Shown here: positions 33,880-42,320 of the stretch, piece by piece
Numbering within the stretch: the first letter of the stretch is position 1
Layout: each line of letters starts with the position of its first letter
Assembly (NCBI RefSeq): GCF_025452235.1
Contig: NZ_CP104965.1
Coordinates: 682,001-746,000, forward strand
Source of the DNA: Devosia neptuniae
GTDB lineage: Bacteria > Pseudomonadota > Alphaproteobacteria > Rhizobiales > Devosiaceae
Direction of reading: 5' to 3'
Length of the DNA: 64,000 nt
The notes under the pieces: generated by a model
Seen by the model: only the letters and a program-made list of their open reading frames with translations
What the model was told of the DNA's origin: nothing
Database searches by the model: none
Translations under genes and position numbers: made by a program

Positions 33880-34509
33880 GTGCCTTTCAGATCCAAGCGG
33901 ATCACCGCCCCCGTCGCCTTGTTTGCACTTGCCGCCAGCGTGTTGAGCGCTGGTTCGGCCATGGCTGCCGGCTTCACCGCCGAACAAGCCACCGCCGGTA
34001 AGACTGCATTCGATTCCAACTGCGCCCAATGCCACGGCTTCCAGCTCGAAGGGCCCGATGCTCCGGGCCTTGCCGGGCGTGACGTGATGCAGAATTGGGA
34101 TACTGCCGGCGGGCTTTACGACTTCATTTCGGTCGCCATGCCCCCATCCGCGCCGGGCCTGCTCGGCGAAGAGACTTATGTCAACATCGTCGCCTATATC
34201 ATGCAGTTCAACGGCGCCGCGCCGGGTGATACCCCGCTCGCAACCGGTGACGCGATGTACGAAGTTTCGCTCGCGACCGAAACGGCCGCCGGCGCTGCCA
34301 GCATGGCCGCTGCCGCAGCCGACGCCGGTGGGGCCGCTGCGCCCGCGGACGCCGCTGCTGCTCCTGCCGTGCCGCAGGCCTTTACCTGGGGCAAGCAGCT
34401 CCCCGGCGGCCTCGCGCCCGCCGACATGGCTCCCACGGCCGACGCCGCTGCGCCGACTGTCCCGCAAGCTTACACCTGGGGCAAGACGCTGCCCACGGCC
34501 GGCAATTAA
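33880..34509 (+). CDS. Secreted c-type cytochrome of the quinoprotein module
   Basis: A 209-residue periplasmic monoheme cytochrome c. The signal peptide ends about residue 30 (GSAMAAG), heme binding is C48-A-Q-C51-H52, and the likely distal ligand is M87 in VAMPPSAPGLL. After the heme domain an Ala/Pro-rich linker leads to a duplicated motif, VPQAFTWGKQLP and VPQAYTWGKTLP, at the C-terminus. The GTG at 33880 has GGGAGGG upstream. It lies 50 bp before the PQQ dehydrogenase gene, so it is the likely electron acceptor of that enzyme (XoxG/MxaG-like role). The C-terminal repeat is unusual. Confidence 0.85.
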   Translation: MPFRSKRITAPVALFALAASVLSAGSAMAAGFTAEQATAGKTAFDSNCAQCHGFQLEGPDAPGLAGRDVMQNWDTAGGLYDFISVAMPPSAPGLLGEETYVNIVAYIMQFNGAAPGDTPLATGDAMYEVSLATETAAGAASMAAAAADAGGAAAPADAAAAPAVPQAFTWGKQLPGGLAPADMAPTADAAAPTVPQAYTWGKTLPTAGN

Positions 34510-34559
34510 CAACAGTCAACTAAGGCGTGCGTGAAGCGCGCTGACATATGGAGGTATCG

Positions 34560-36323
34560 ATGAAAATCGATCTGATGAAGTCTCTGCTGGTGGCAACGAC
34601 CGCGTTTATCGCGCTGTCCGCCCCTGCGCATGCGCAGGGCGTCAAGGCGGATTATGTTCCAGTCACCGACGAGATGCTGGCCAATCCGCCGGCCGAAGAC
34701 TGGCTGATGTTCCGCGGCGCCTATAACAACCAGGGCTATAGCCCGCTCGACCTGATCAACAAGGACACGGTCGGCAAGCTGCAGCTCGCCTGGGCCTGGC
34801 CGATGGCCGAAGCCGGCATTCAGGAAACCGCTCCGCTGGTGCATGACGGCGTCATGTTCCTGCAGACCAACAACAATATCGTCGAGGCGCTCGACGCCAA
34901 GACGGGCGACTTGATCTGGCAATATCGCCATGTTCTGCCCCAGCTCCCCACCTCGTGGAGCTACCAGATCAACCAGGCCCGCCGCCAGAAGAACTCGATC
35001 GCGCTGTACCAGGACAAGGTGATCCTGACCACGGCTGACGCCAAGATCGTTGTGCTCAATGCCGCCGACGGCAAGGTTGCCTGGGAAAAGCAGGTCATCG
35101 ACTACAATCTGGGCTATAGCTACACCGTTGGCCCGCTGATTGCCGATGGCAAGATCATCACCGCCATTTCCGGCTGCTCGATCGCCGGCACCGCTGGCGG
35201 CTGCTACATCTTTGCCCATGACGTGAATACCGGCGACGAGCTGTGGCGCTTCAACACGATCGACGATCCCAACAACCAGGCCCAGCAGGACAGCTGGGGC
35301 GGCGTTCCCGCTGAAAACCGTTGGGGCGGCACGCCTTGGACCACCGGCGCTTATGATCCGGAAACCAAGACCACGTTCTGGGGCATCGGCATGCCCGGCC
35401 CGTATTCCGAACTCATCCGTGGTTCGGGCGACGGCTCGGTGCTCTATACCAATTCGACCCTGGCGCTCGACGTCGAGACGGGCAAGCTGAAGTGGTACTA
35501 CCAGCACCTGCCGCGCGATAACTGGGATCTGGACAGCCCGTTCGAGCGTATCCTGGTCGACCAGGAAGTCGACGGCCAGACGCACAAGCTGCTGATCACC
35601 GCAGCCGGCAAGAACGGCATCGCTTTCGGCCTCGATCGCGACACCGGCAAGTATCTGTGGTCCAAGGACACGGTCGTCCAGAACGTAGTCACCGGCATCG
35701 ACCCGAACGGCACCGTTCACATCAACGAAGACCTGATCTCCAAGGCTGTGGGCGAAGAACACCTGGTTTGCGCCTCGGTTTCGGGTGGCAAGCTCTGGCA
35801 GGCCGGCGCCTATAGCCCGCTGACCCAGGCTTACTTCGTACCCCTGACCGAAGCCTGCAACACCGTTGCTCCGACCCAGACTGAATTCACGGCCGGTAAC
35901 GCCGTAGGCGCCGTCAAGTTCGGTCCGCGCGTGCTGCCCGAAGGCATCACCGATGCCGGCTTGCTGCAGGCTCTCAGCATCAATCCCACCCAGGGCGATT
36001 CCAAGTGGCAGGCGCGTGAGCGTCCATCCATGACCAGCTCGGTTCTGGCCACGGCTGGCGGCCTGGTGTTCGGCGGCGACGCTGCCCGCGAAGTCAAGGC
36101 ATGGGACCAGGAAACTGGTGACGTGGTCTGGTCGCAGCGCCTCAATGCGCCGATCGGTGGCTATCCGATGACCTACGAAATCGACGGCGAGCAGTATCTG
36201 GCGGTTCCCACCGGCTATTCCAACTCGGCCAGCTCGATTTCCTCGGCCTTCCCGGAAATCCCGCTGCCCACCGGTTCGGGCAACTCGGTCTTCGTGTTCA
36301 AGCTGCCAAAGGCCGCAAGCTAA
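34560..36323 (+). CDS. PQQ-dependent dehydrogenase with WDxD (lanthanide-type) motif
   Basis: A 587-residue periplasmic quinoprotein with an eight-bladed propeller. The signal peptide ends at PAHA. W-motif blades such as DAKTGDLIWQYR and DRDTGKYLWSKD are present. The catalytic region RDNWDLDSPFERI has D323 and D325; the second Asp marks lanthanide-dependent XoxF/PedH-type enzymes, whereas calcium enzymes carry Ala or Ser. Unusually, where methanol dehydrogenases have the metal-binding Glu (GAEFG) this protein has SGCSIAG, and where they have Asn (GNPAPW) it has IGMPGPY (M278). C206 and C215 may form a disulfide. There is no vicinal Cys pair. ATG 34560 follows GGAGG. It should oxidise an alcohol or aldehyde and pass electrons to the upstream cytochrome. 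Substrate and metal are inferred. Confidence 0.88.
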   Translation: MKIDLMKSLLVATTAFIALSAPAHAQGVKADYVPVTDEMLANPPAEDWLMFRGAYNNQGYSPLDLINKDTVGKLQLAWAWPMAEAGIQETAPLVHDGVMFLQTNNNIVEALDAKTGDLIWQYRHVLPQLPTSWSYQINQARRQKNSIALYQDKVILTTADAKIVVLNAADGKVAWEKQVIDYNLGYSYTVGPLIADGKIITAISGCSIAGTAGGCYIFAHDVNTGDELWRFNTIDDPNNQAQQDSWGGVPAENRWGGTPWTTGAYDPETKTTFWGIGMPGPYSELIRGSGDGSVLYTNSTLALDVETGKLKWYYQHLPRDNWDLDSPFERILVDQEVDGQTHKLLITAAGKNGIAFGLDRDTGKYLWSKDTVVQNVVTGIDPNGTVHINEDLISKAVGEEHLVCASVSGGKLWQAGAYSPLTQAYFVPLTEACNTVAPTQTEFTAGNAVGAVKFGPRVLPEGITDAGLLQALSINPTQGDSKWQARERPSMTSSVLATAGGLVFGGDAAREVKAWDQETGDVVWSQRLNAPIGGYPMTYEIDGEQYLAVPTGYSNSASSISSAFPEIPLPTGSGNSVFVFKLPKAAS

Positions 36324-36335
36324 AAATCAAGCAAA

Positions 36336-36363
36336 GAAAGGGGCTTCGGCCCCTTTCGTCTTT
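36336..36363 (+). terminator. Intrinsic terminator after the PQQ dehydrogenase gene
   Basis: GAAAGGGGC-TTCG-GCCCCTTTC is a perfect 9-bp stem with a stable UUCG tetraloop (36336-36357), followed by GTCTTTCT. It starts 12 bp after the dehydrogenase stop codon and would end most transcripts before the MxaJ-like gene, so that gene may have its own promoter or depend on read-through. Confidence 0.85.
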
Positions 36364-36435
36364 CTAGGCGCTGCAGCGCCATTCGTGACGGGACGCCGGC
36401 CTTCCTTGGACCGCCAGGCGACCAAGGAGAATTCG

Positions 36436-37257
36436 ATGCTTCGTTATCTCACCCTGGGTCTGGCCCTGCTCATGGCCGGTGGCGTCTATGCGCAGTCTTC
36501 CGGCATTCCGCCCGAAGAGATGGACAATTCGCGGCGGCTGGCCGGCGACGCCATCAATGTGTGCTTCGATATCACGAGCCTGGGCCGCGCCTTTGACGAA
36601 GACGTCGCCAAGGCGATTGGCGATGCGCTGTTCCTCGAGGTCAATGTCGTGGAAGGTTTTGGCGGCTTCCCGCTCAATGGCGATGGCTTTCTCGATGAAC
36701 TGACGCTGGCCATGAACAATACCTGCGACATGTTCATGGGCGTTTCGGTTTCGACCAATTCTCCGGTGTCGGACGCCTTCGCGCTGACCCGGCCCTATGC
36801 CACCATTCCCTTCGTCTTCGTCGTCGCTGACCCCGATTGGCAGAAGCTGGGCGACATTCCCAAGGATCGCAAGCTGGGCACCGCCATGGCGAGCCTGGGC
36901 GAGATGAACTACATCACCTGGGCGCAGCAACAGCCTGAGGCCGAGCGCTGGGTGCGCTATCCCTATGCCAATTTCGACCTGATGACGACGCGCGTGCTCG
37001 ACGGCACCATTGCCGGCATGGTGCTGTGGCAGCCCGCACTGGCGCGGCTGTTGCAACAGCGCCCTGACGCCGCCGCCCTGCGTGTCATCGCCAATGACCC
37101 CATTCCCGCTGCCGAAGTGCGTGTCGGGGCGCTGGTGTCGAGCCGCAACAGCTTCCTGCGCAGCCAGGTCGATCAGGCCATCGATGCGCTGGTCGCCGAT
37201 GGGACTATTGCCGGGTTCCTGGAAAAATACGGCTATACCGGGCATGCCGGCGAATAG
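36436..37257 (+). CDS. MxaJ/XoxJ-like periplasmic protein
   Basis: A 273-residue secreted protein. A signal peptide (LTLGLALLMAGGVYAQ) is followed by a family 3 solute-binding fold: AINVCFDITSLGRAFDEDVA, CDMFMGVSVSTNSPVSDAF and a C-terminal VDQAIDALVADGTIAGFLEKYGY cut here as VDQAIDALVADGTIAGF and LEKYGY. MxaJ/XoxJ proteins sit next to methanol/lanthanide dehydrogenases and are proposed to help activate or mature them. ATG 36436 has AAGGAGA upstream. It lies behind an intrinsic terminator after the dehydrogenase gene and converges with the transhydrogenase gene, with a 15-bp gap. Confidence 0.8.
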   Translation: MLRYLTLGLALLMAGGVYAQSSGIPPEEMDNSRRLAGDAINVCFDITSLGRAFDEDVAKAIGDALFLEVNVVEGFGGFPLNGDGFLDELTLAMNNTCDMFMGVSVSTNSPVSDAFALTRPYATIPFVFVVADPDWQKLGDIPKDRKLGTAMASLGEMNYITWAQQQPEAERWVRYPYANFDLMTTRVLDGTIAGMVLWQPALARLLQQRPDAAALRVIANDPIPAAEVRVGALVSSRNSFLRSQVDQAIDALVADGTIAGFLEKYGYTGHAGE

Positions 37258-37272
37258 GCCTGCAGCGGAGAC

Positions 37273-38691
37273 CTATTCGGCGAGTGGTGCAATCGGCGTG
37301 GTCCGCGGCATGCGGTTCCAGGCATCGAGCGCGGCAATCTTATAGGCCTCAGCCAGAGTGGGATAATTGAAGGTATTCTCGACAAAATAATCGAGCGTGC
37401 CGCCCAGGTTGAGCACGGCCTGGCCGATATGGATCAGCTCGGTCGCGCCCTCACCCACAATATGGACGCCGAGCAATTTGCGGGTGTCGAGCGCGAAGAT
37501 CATTTTCATCATGCCCGACTGCAGACCCATAATGTGGCCGCGCGAGGTTTCGCGGAAGCGGGCGACGCCACATTCGTACGGCGTGCCGGCGGCGCGGACC
37601 TGCTGTTCGGTGAGCCCGATGGTGGAAATTTCGGGCACGGCATAAATGCCATAGGGGAAAAACTGCGGCGCGGGCGGCATGGCGGCACCGAAGGCGTGCA
37701 GCGCCGCGATCCGGCCCTGCTCCATGGAAGTGGACGCAAGCGAGGGAAAGCCGATGACATCGCCAGCGGCATAGATATTGGGAATCTGCGTCTGGAAGGT
37801 CGCCGGATCGACCTTGAGGCGGCCGCGGTCATCAGGAACGACGCCACAGGCGTCCAGCCCCAGATTGGCCGTGGCGCCGACCCGGCCGGCGGCATAGAGC
37901 AGCATGTCGGAGCGGACGCGGCGGCCGTCGGTGAGGATGGCAATGGCCCAGCCCTGTTCATCCAGCTCGACGCGATCGACCTTGGCGCCCAGGCGAATGG
38001 TCATGCCGCGCTTGCGCAAATCGTGGGTGAATTCCTCGATGATCTCGCGGTCGATGAAATCGAGATAGTTTTCCTTGGGCTCGATCAGCGTGACGGGCAC
38101 GTCCAGCGCCGAGAAAATGGTGGCATATTCCATGCCGATGACGCCGGCGCCCACCACGGTAAGGCTGCGCGGCACGCGCGGCTCGGTGACCAGGCTATCG
38201 CTATCGAGCACCGAATGATCGTTGAAGGGGATATTGGCCGGCCGGTAGGGTGCTGTGCCCACCGCGATGACAGCGAAATCAAAGCTGAAGGCGTGATCCT
38301 CCCCGGCGTGGTCGATGACCGTGATGTGGTTGGCATCGGTGAACCTGGCCATGCCGCCGAAAGTGCGCACGCCATTGCGGGCGAATTGATGCTCGAGCAC
38401 TTCGATTTCGTAGTCGAGCGTCATGCGCAGGCGGGCGCCGAGGTCCTTGCCCTCGATATCCTTCTTGACGCGATAGGCGAGGCCATAAAAGCCGCGCTCG
38501 CGCCAACCGGACAGATTGAGCACGGTTTCGCGCAGGGTCTTGGAGGGGATGGTGCCGGTATGGACGGACACGCCGCCCAGGCGGAGGCGGTTTTCCACCA
38601 CCAGCACGGATTTGCCCAGCTTGGCCGCCTGAATGGCGGCGCGGCGCCCGGCCGGTCCGCTGCCGATGACGACGAGATTATAGTGCTCCAA
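37273..38691 (-). CDS. sthA: Soluble pyridine nucleotide transhydrogenase
   Basis: A 472-residue cytoplasmic FAD enzyme that balances NADPH and NADH. FAD site is VVIGSGPAGRRAAIQAA; the segment GGVSVHTGTIPSKTLRE shows one of the usual redox Cys positions replaced (no CxxxxC pair), as expected for SthA; the second nucleotide site is VVGAGVIGMEYATIF and FAD motif IYAAGDVIGFPSLAS. The C-terminal dimer domain ends ALDAWNR. No ATG fits; a TTG at 38691 begins LEHYNLVVIGSG, with a GGGG run close upstream. Length agrees with SthA of other bacteria. Confidence 0.9.
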   Translation of the reverse strand: MEHYNLVVIGSGPAGRRAAIQAAKLGKSVLVVENRLRLGGVSVHTGTIPSKTLRETVLNLSGWRERGFYGLAYRVKKDIEGKDLGARLRMTLDYEIEVLEHQFARNGVRTFGGMARFTDANHITVIDHAGEDHAFSFDFAVIAVGTAPYRPANIPFNDHSVLDSDSLVTEPRVPRSLTVVGAGVIGMEYATIFSALDVPVTLIEPKENYLDFIDREIIEEFTHDLRKRGMTIRLGAKVDRVELDEQGWAIAILTDGRRVRSDMLLYAAGRVGATANLGLDACGVVPDDRGRLKVDPATFQTQIPNIYAAGDVIGFPSLASTSMEQGRIAALHAFGAAMPPAPQFFPYGIYAVPEISTIGLTEQQVRAAGTPYECGVARFRETSRGHIMGLQSGMMKMIFALDTRKLLGVHIVGEGATELIHIGQAVLNLGGTLDYFVENTFNYPTLAEAYKIAALDAWNRMPRTTPIAPLAE

Positions 38692-38794
38692 GCCCCTGCC
38701 CCGATTTGGTGTGTTGGTCTGCCCTAGCGGAGGAGTGTGACACTGCGATTGCGGCAGTGGCAATGGCGGGGTGGGCAGAGCAGGGATGCTTGGA

Positions 38795-39655
38795 TTACTT
38801 CCAACCCGGCGGCGGGCCCAGATCGGGCAATTCATAGAAGGCGCGCACCACGTCCCAGCCCTGCTGGGCGGTGTCGACCACAGTGAACAAGTCCGGATCG
38901 GTGGGGGCGATGGTGCCGGCTTCGGCCAGCGCCTCAAAATTGATCACCTTGCCCCAGAATTCGGCGCCGAACAGCAGCAGCGGAATGCGCTCCATGCGGC
39001 CGGTCTGGATCAGCGTGAGGGTTTCAAAGAACTCATCGAGCGTGCCAAAGCCGCCGGGGAAAATAGCCACGACCTTGGCGCGCAACAGGAAGTGGATTTT
39101 GCGGGTGGCGAAATAGTGGAAATTGAAGCTGAGCTCCGGCGTGACGAAAAGATTGGGCGCCTGCTCGTGCGGCAGCACGATATTGAGCCCGATCGATTGC
39201 GCGCCCAGGTCCGCCGCGCCGCGATTGCCCGCCTCCATGACGCCGGGACCGCCGCCGGTGACCACGACGAATTCCTTGTCATCCAGGCTATTGGAGGTCA
39301 TGGCCGCCAATTGGGCGAAGCGGCGGGCTTCGTCATAATAGCGGGAGGCGAGTTCGAGATTTTTCTTCTGCGTCTCGTTCTTGGCGGCCCAGGCCGGCTT
39401 GCCGGGCTCGGGAATGCGGGCGCCGCCGAACAGCACAACTGTCGAATTGATGCCGTGTTCGCGCAGGCGGTGTTCGGTTTTTTGATATTCGAGCTGGAAA
39501 CGGATGCCGCGGGTATCCTCGGAGGTGAGGAAATCATCATCGGCAAAGGCGAGGCGGAAGGCCGGGGACTGGGTCTGCGGCGTCTGCGGGGCCCGCTTGG
39601 AGGCGGCAACGTCCTGCTCGGATGTGCGCAAGGGGGTGGGGCGGCGTTTGGCCAT
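38795..39655 (-). CDS. LOG-family protein (TIGR00730 Rossmann fold)
   Basis: A 286-residue LOG-family protein with the nucleotide-binding and catalytic motifs VVTGGGPGVMEAGNRGA and AIFPGGFGTLDEFFE (PGGxGTxxE). Family enzymes hydrolyse nucleoside 5'-monophosphates at the glycosidic bond; plant-type members release active cytokinins, while bacterial members may act on damaged or other nucleotides. It has a ~70-residue N-terminal extension typical of the longer bacterial group. ATG 39655 has GGAGC upstream. It is encoded about 100 bp upstream of sthA on the same strand. Confidence 0.88.
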   Translation of the reverse strand: MAKRRPTPLRTSEQDVAASKRAPQTPQTQSPAFRLAFADDDFLTSEDTRGIRFQLEYQKTEHRLREHGINSTVVLFGGARIPEPGKPAWAAKNETQKKNLELASRYYDEARRFAQLAAMTSNSLDDKEFVVVTGGGPGVMEAGNRGAADLGAQSIGLNIVLPHEQAPNLFVTPELSFNFHYFATRKIHFLLRAKVVAIFPGGFGTLDEFFETLTLIQTGRMERIPLLLFGAEFWGKVINFEALAEAGTIAPTDPDLFTVVDTAQQGWDVVRAFYELPDLGPPPGWK

Positions 39656-39816
39656 AGGAGCTCCGGCAGGTGCAGTCCGATTCGATGGGACCCGGATTAC
39701 CCCGCCCGGCCATGGCGGTAAAGCGCAAGCTGGCGGCGCACGGACTTGTCATCGGCCCGTAACATTGCCGGACCATGACTGCCGTCCAGCGGCGCGATGG
39801 CGCCATGGAGATTGCT

Positions 39817-41121
39817 ATGAAGACGCTGAGCGCATTGCTGTGTACCGTTTCGCTGCTAACAATAATGCCCGCAATGGCGGCCGACTGGAGTATTGCCGAG
39901 GTTACCCCGGTATTGCAGACGCCCGTGCTGACCGAAGCGGATGCCGACGCCGATGCGGATGATCCGGCCATCTATGTGCATCCCACCGATCCGGCGCGAA
40001 GCCTGGTGGTCACGGCGGTCAAGAATGGCGGCATAAGGGTTTATGAGCTCGATGGCACGCTCAAGCAGACGTTGCTGCCGGCCGAGGATGGGCGGATCAA
40101 CAATGTTGACGTGGTCTATGGCTTTGCGCTGGCCGATGGCAGCAAGGCCGATATCATTGTGGGGGCCGATCGCGGGCTCGATATCATTCGCGTCTATCGC
40201 ATCGATGCAGACGCGACCGAGCCGCTGAGCGAGATTACCGATCCGGCAGCGGCGCGGGCTTTCCCGACGCGTTACCTGCCGGACGCGACAGAAACCGAAG
40301 ACAATCCGGTGGATGACCAGAACACCGTCTATGGCCTGGCGGCGTGGCATGACACGGCCAGTGGCACAGTGTGGGTCGTGGGTACGCAGCGGCATCAGCC
40401 CACGGTTGGCGTGTTCAAGCTGGTGGCGACCGCCGATGGCGTGCATGCCGAACTGGATCATGATTTCCGCGCCCCGGCGACGCAGAACGGGCAGGACCTG
40501 TTCAGCGAGAATGACGACGATGTCTTGCTCGATTTCAGCCCGCAATTCGAAGGCAGTGTGATCGACCGGACGACAGGCGTGATCTATGCGGGTCAGGAAG
40601 ATGTGGGCATCTGGCAGGTGCCGGTCAGCGGGGGCGAACCCAAACTGGTCTATGCCACGCGCGGCTCAACCAAGAGCCCGTTCAACAATCCCGATAGCGT
40701 CATTTCGCGCGATGTCGAAGGGCTGACGATCTATTACGGCGCCGACGGCGTCAAATATCTGCTGGCCTCGAGCCAGGGCGGCGCGCATGGCGAAGGCGGG
40801 GTGGCCGACGCACCCTATGACGACAGCTTTGCGGCCTTTGCCATCGGCGACACGCTCGAACTGCTCGGCTCGTTCCGGGTCGCGGCGGCGGGCGCAATGG
40901 ATGCGGTGCAGGAAAGCGACGGCGCCGACGTGACCTCGGTGAGCCTGCCGGGGTTCGAGAATGGGCTGTTCGTCACCCAGGACGGCTATGCCGGCGACCT
41001 CAATGGGCTGGATGGCGAAGTTGCCTCGAGCAATTTCAAATTTGTCGACTGGGCTGAGATCGCCAACAGCTTTACCCCGCCGCTGGTGGTGACCCCGGCG
41101 GCGTTCGATCCGCGGAAGTAG
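39817..41121 (+). CDS. Secreted beta-propeller phytase (3-phytase)
   Basis: A 434-residue exported enzyme. A signal peptide ends at PAMAA; the mature chain has phytase motifs DADADDPAIYVHPTDPA, VKNGGIRVYELDG, NNVDVVYGF, VIYAGQEDVGIWQ and DVEGLTIYYGADG, which supply calcium-site Asp/Glu residues. Beta-propeller phytases release phosphate from calcium-phytate at neutral pH outside the cell or in the periplasm. ATG 39817 has GGAG six bases upstream. The gene stands alone between the LOG-family gene and a DUF817 gene, with no phosphate transporter next to it. Confidence 0.9.
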   Translation: MKTLSALLCTVSLLTIMPAMAADWSIAEVTPVLQTPVLTEADADADADDPAIYVHPTDPARSLVVTAVKNGGIRVYELDGTLKQTLLPAEDGRINNVDVVYGFALADGSKADIIVGADRGLDIIRVYRIDADATEPLSEITDPAAARAFPTRYLPDATETEDNPVDDQNTVYGLAAWHDTASGTVWVVGTQRHQPTVGVFKLVATADGVHAELDHDFRAPATQNGQDLFSENDDDVLLDFSPQFEGSVIDRTTGVIYAGQEDVGIWQVPVSGGEPKLVYATRGSTKSPFNNPDSVISRDVEGLTIYYGADGVKYLLASSQGGAHGEGGVADAPYDDSFAAFAIGDTLELLGSFRVAAAGAMDAVQESDGADVTSVSLPGFENGLFVTQDGYAGDLNGLDGEVASSNFKFVDWAEIANSFTPPLVVTPAAFDPRK

Positions 41122-41126
41122 GCACC

Positions 41127-41151
41127 GCCGGGCGCGACATGCTCGCCCGGC
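41127..41151 (+). terminator. Hairpin downstream of the phytase gene
   Basis: GCCGGGCG (41127-41134) and CGCCCGGC (41144-41151) form a perfect 8-bp GC stem with a 9-base loop six bases after the phytase stop. There is no U-tract, so efficient intrinsic termination is doubtful. Confidence 0.35.
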
Positions 41152-41170
41152 CACAATTGCGCGCGCTTTG

Positions 41171-42064
41171 ATGGGTCATAAGCCTGCTGTGGGAGCAGGG
41201 GCGGAGAGCTTGGGCCAGTTTACGAGTTTGGAAGCGCGCATCGACGCGGCGGCGCATGCGGTGCTGGCGCGGCTGCCGCGTGGGCGGCTGACCGATGGGG
41301 CGGTGGAATTTCTGGTCTTCGGACTGAAACAGGCTTGGGCGTGTCTGTTTGGCGGGCTGATGCTGGGGATGATCCTCGTCACTCGGCTGTGGTGGCCAGA
41401 GGTCGGGCTGGCGCGTTACGACTTCTGGTTTTTGGCGGCGCTGCTGATCCAGCTTGGCATGCTGGTGTTTCGGCTCGAAACACCGAGCGAAGCCAAGGTG
41501 ATCCTGATTTTCCACGTGGTGGGAACTGGCATGGAGCTGTTCAAGACGGCGGCCGGATCGTGGATTTATCCCGAGGAGGCGCTGTTCCGGATCGGTGGCG
41601 TGCCGCTGTTTTCGGGCTTCATGTATGCCTGTGTCGGCTCCTACATGGCGCGCATCCAGCGGATTTTCGACATCCGGTTTTCGCACTATCCGCCAGTCTG
41701 GGCGACCGTGCTGCTGGGGATGGCCATTTATATCAATTTCTTTTCACACCACTTCATTGTCGATTTGCGTTGGGTGCTGTTCGCGGCCGTGGCCCTGCTC
41801 TATTTCCGCAGTTCCATGCATTACCGGGTCTTCCGCTTCCGCCACCGCATGCCCATGCTGCTGGCGTTCCTGCTGGTCGCGCTATTCATCTGGATCGGGG
41901 AAAATATCGGCACCTGGTCGCGCGCCTGGATCTATCCCGACCAGGCGGATGGCTGGTCGCTGGTCAGCTGGAGCAAGCTGGGCTCGTGGTATCTTCTAAT
42001 GCTGATCTCTGTGGTGCTGGTGACGTTGGTGCATCCACCCAAAGCCTATCAACAGAACAGCTGA
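41171..42064 (+). CDS. DUF817 family integral membrane protein
   Basis: A 297-residue inner-membrane protein with about eight hydrophobic segments. Characteristic stretches of DUF817 are FGLKQAWACLFGGLMLGMIL, GTGMELFKTAAGSWIYPEE, GVPLFSGFMYACVGSYMARI and IGENIGTWSRAWIYPDQ. The function of the family is unknown; conserved Glu, Trp and Tyr residues near the membrane surface suggest an enzyme or carrier. ATG 41171 is preferred over an adjoining TTG. It is followed closely by the SRP RNA gene. Confidence 0.9.
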   Translation: MGHKPAVGAGAESLGQFTSLEARIDAAAHAVLARLPRGRLTDGAVEFLVFGLKQAWACLFGGLMLGMILVTRLWWPEVGLARYDFWFLAALLIQLGMLVFRLETPSEAKVILIFHVVGTGMELFKTAAGSWIYPEEALFRIGGVPLFSGFMYACVGSYMARIQRIFDIRFSHYPPVWATVLLGMAIYINFFSHHFIVDLRWVLFAAVALLYFRSSMHYRVFRFRHRMPMLLAFLLVALFIWIGENIGTWSRAWIYPDQADGWSLVSWSKLGSWYLLMLISVVLVTLVHPPKAYQQNS

Positions 42065-42104
42065 GGCCTTGCCAAGGGCACATTTTATTCGCATATAGCG
42101 GGCG

Positions 42105-42195
42105 GGAGGTTGGCGCGGACGTGTTCCTCGCCAACCGGGTCAGGTCCGGAAGGAAGCAGCCCCAACGAGACCTTCACGGGTCGTTGCCAGCCTCC
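42105..42195 (+). ncRNA. ffs: Signal recognition particle RNA (4.5S, small bacterial type)
   Basis: The conserved apical core GGTCAGGTCCGGAAGGAAGC followed by AGCC is present, with the GGAA tetraloop. The ends pair: GGAGGTTGGC (42105-42114) with GCCAGCCTCC (42186-42195), allowing one G-U pair. A TGTTTTCC run follows, which may end transcription. This RNA binds Ffh and directs membrane proteins to the translocon. Its position directly upstream of dnaX is common in alphaproteobacteria. Exact ends are estimated from the pairing. Confidence 0.93.
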
Positions 42196-42320
42196 TACTG
42201 TGTTTTCCTGTGGCGTTCGGTTCGGTAAAGCCGGTATGCACTTTTGCTGGAAACGCTGCCATGCCTATGATGGCCAAATGGCTTCAGGCAGATTCCACTC
42301 AACCGATGCGGAAGGGCACG

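Noticed and set aside
37251..37279. Inverted repeat CGAATAGG/CCTATTCG between the MxaJ-like gene and sthA
   Set aside because: Most of the symmetry comes from both convergent genes ending in GAATAG; there is no U-tract, so a terminator was not called.
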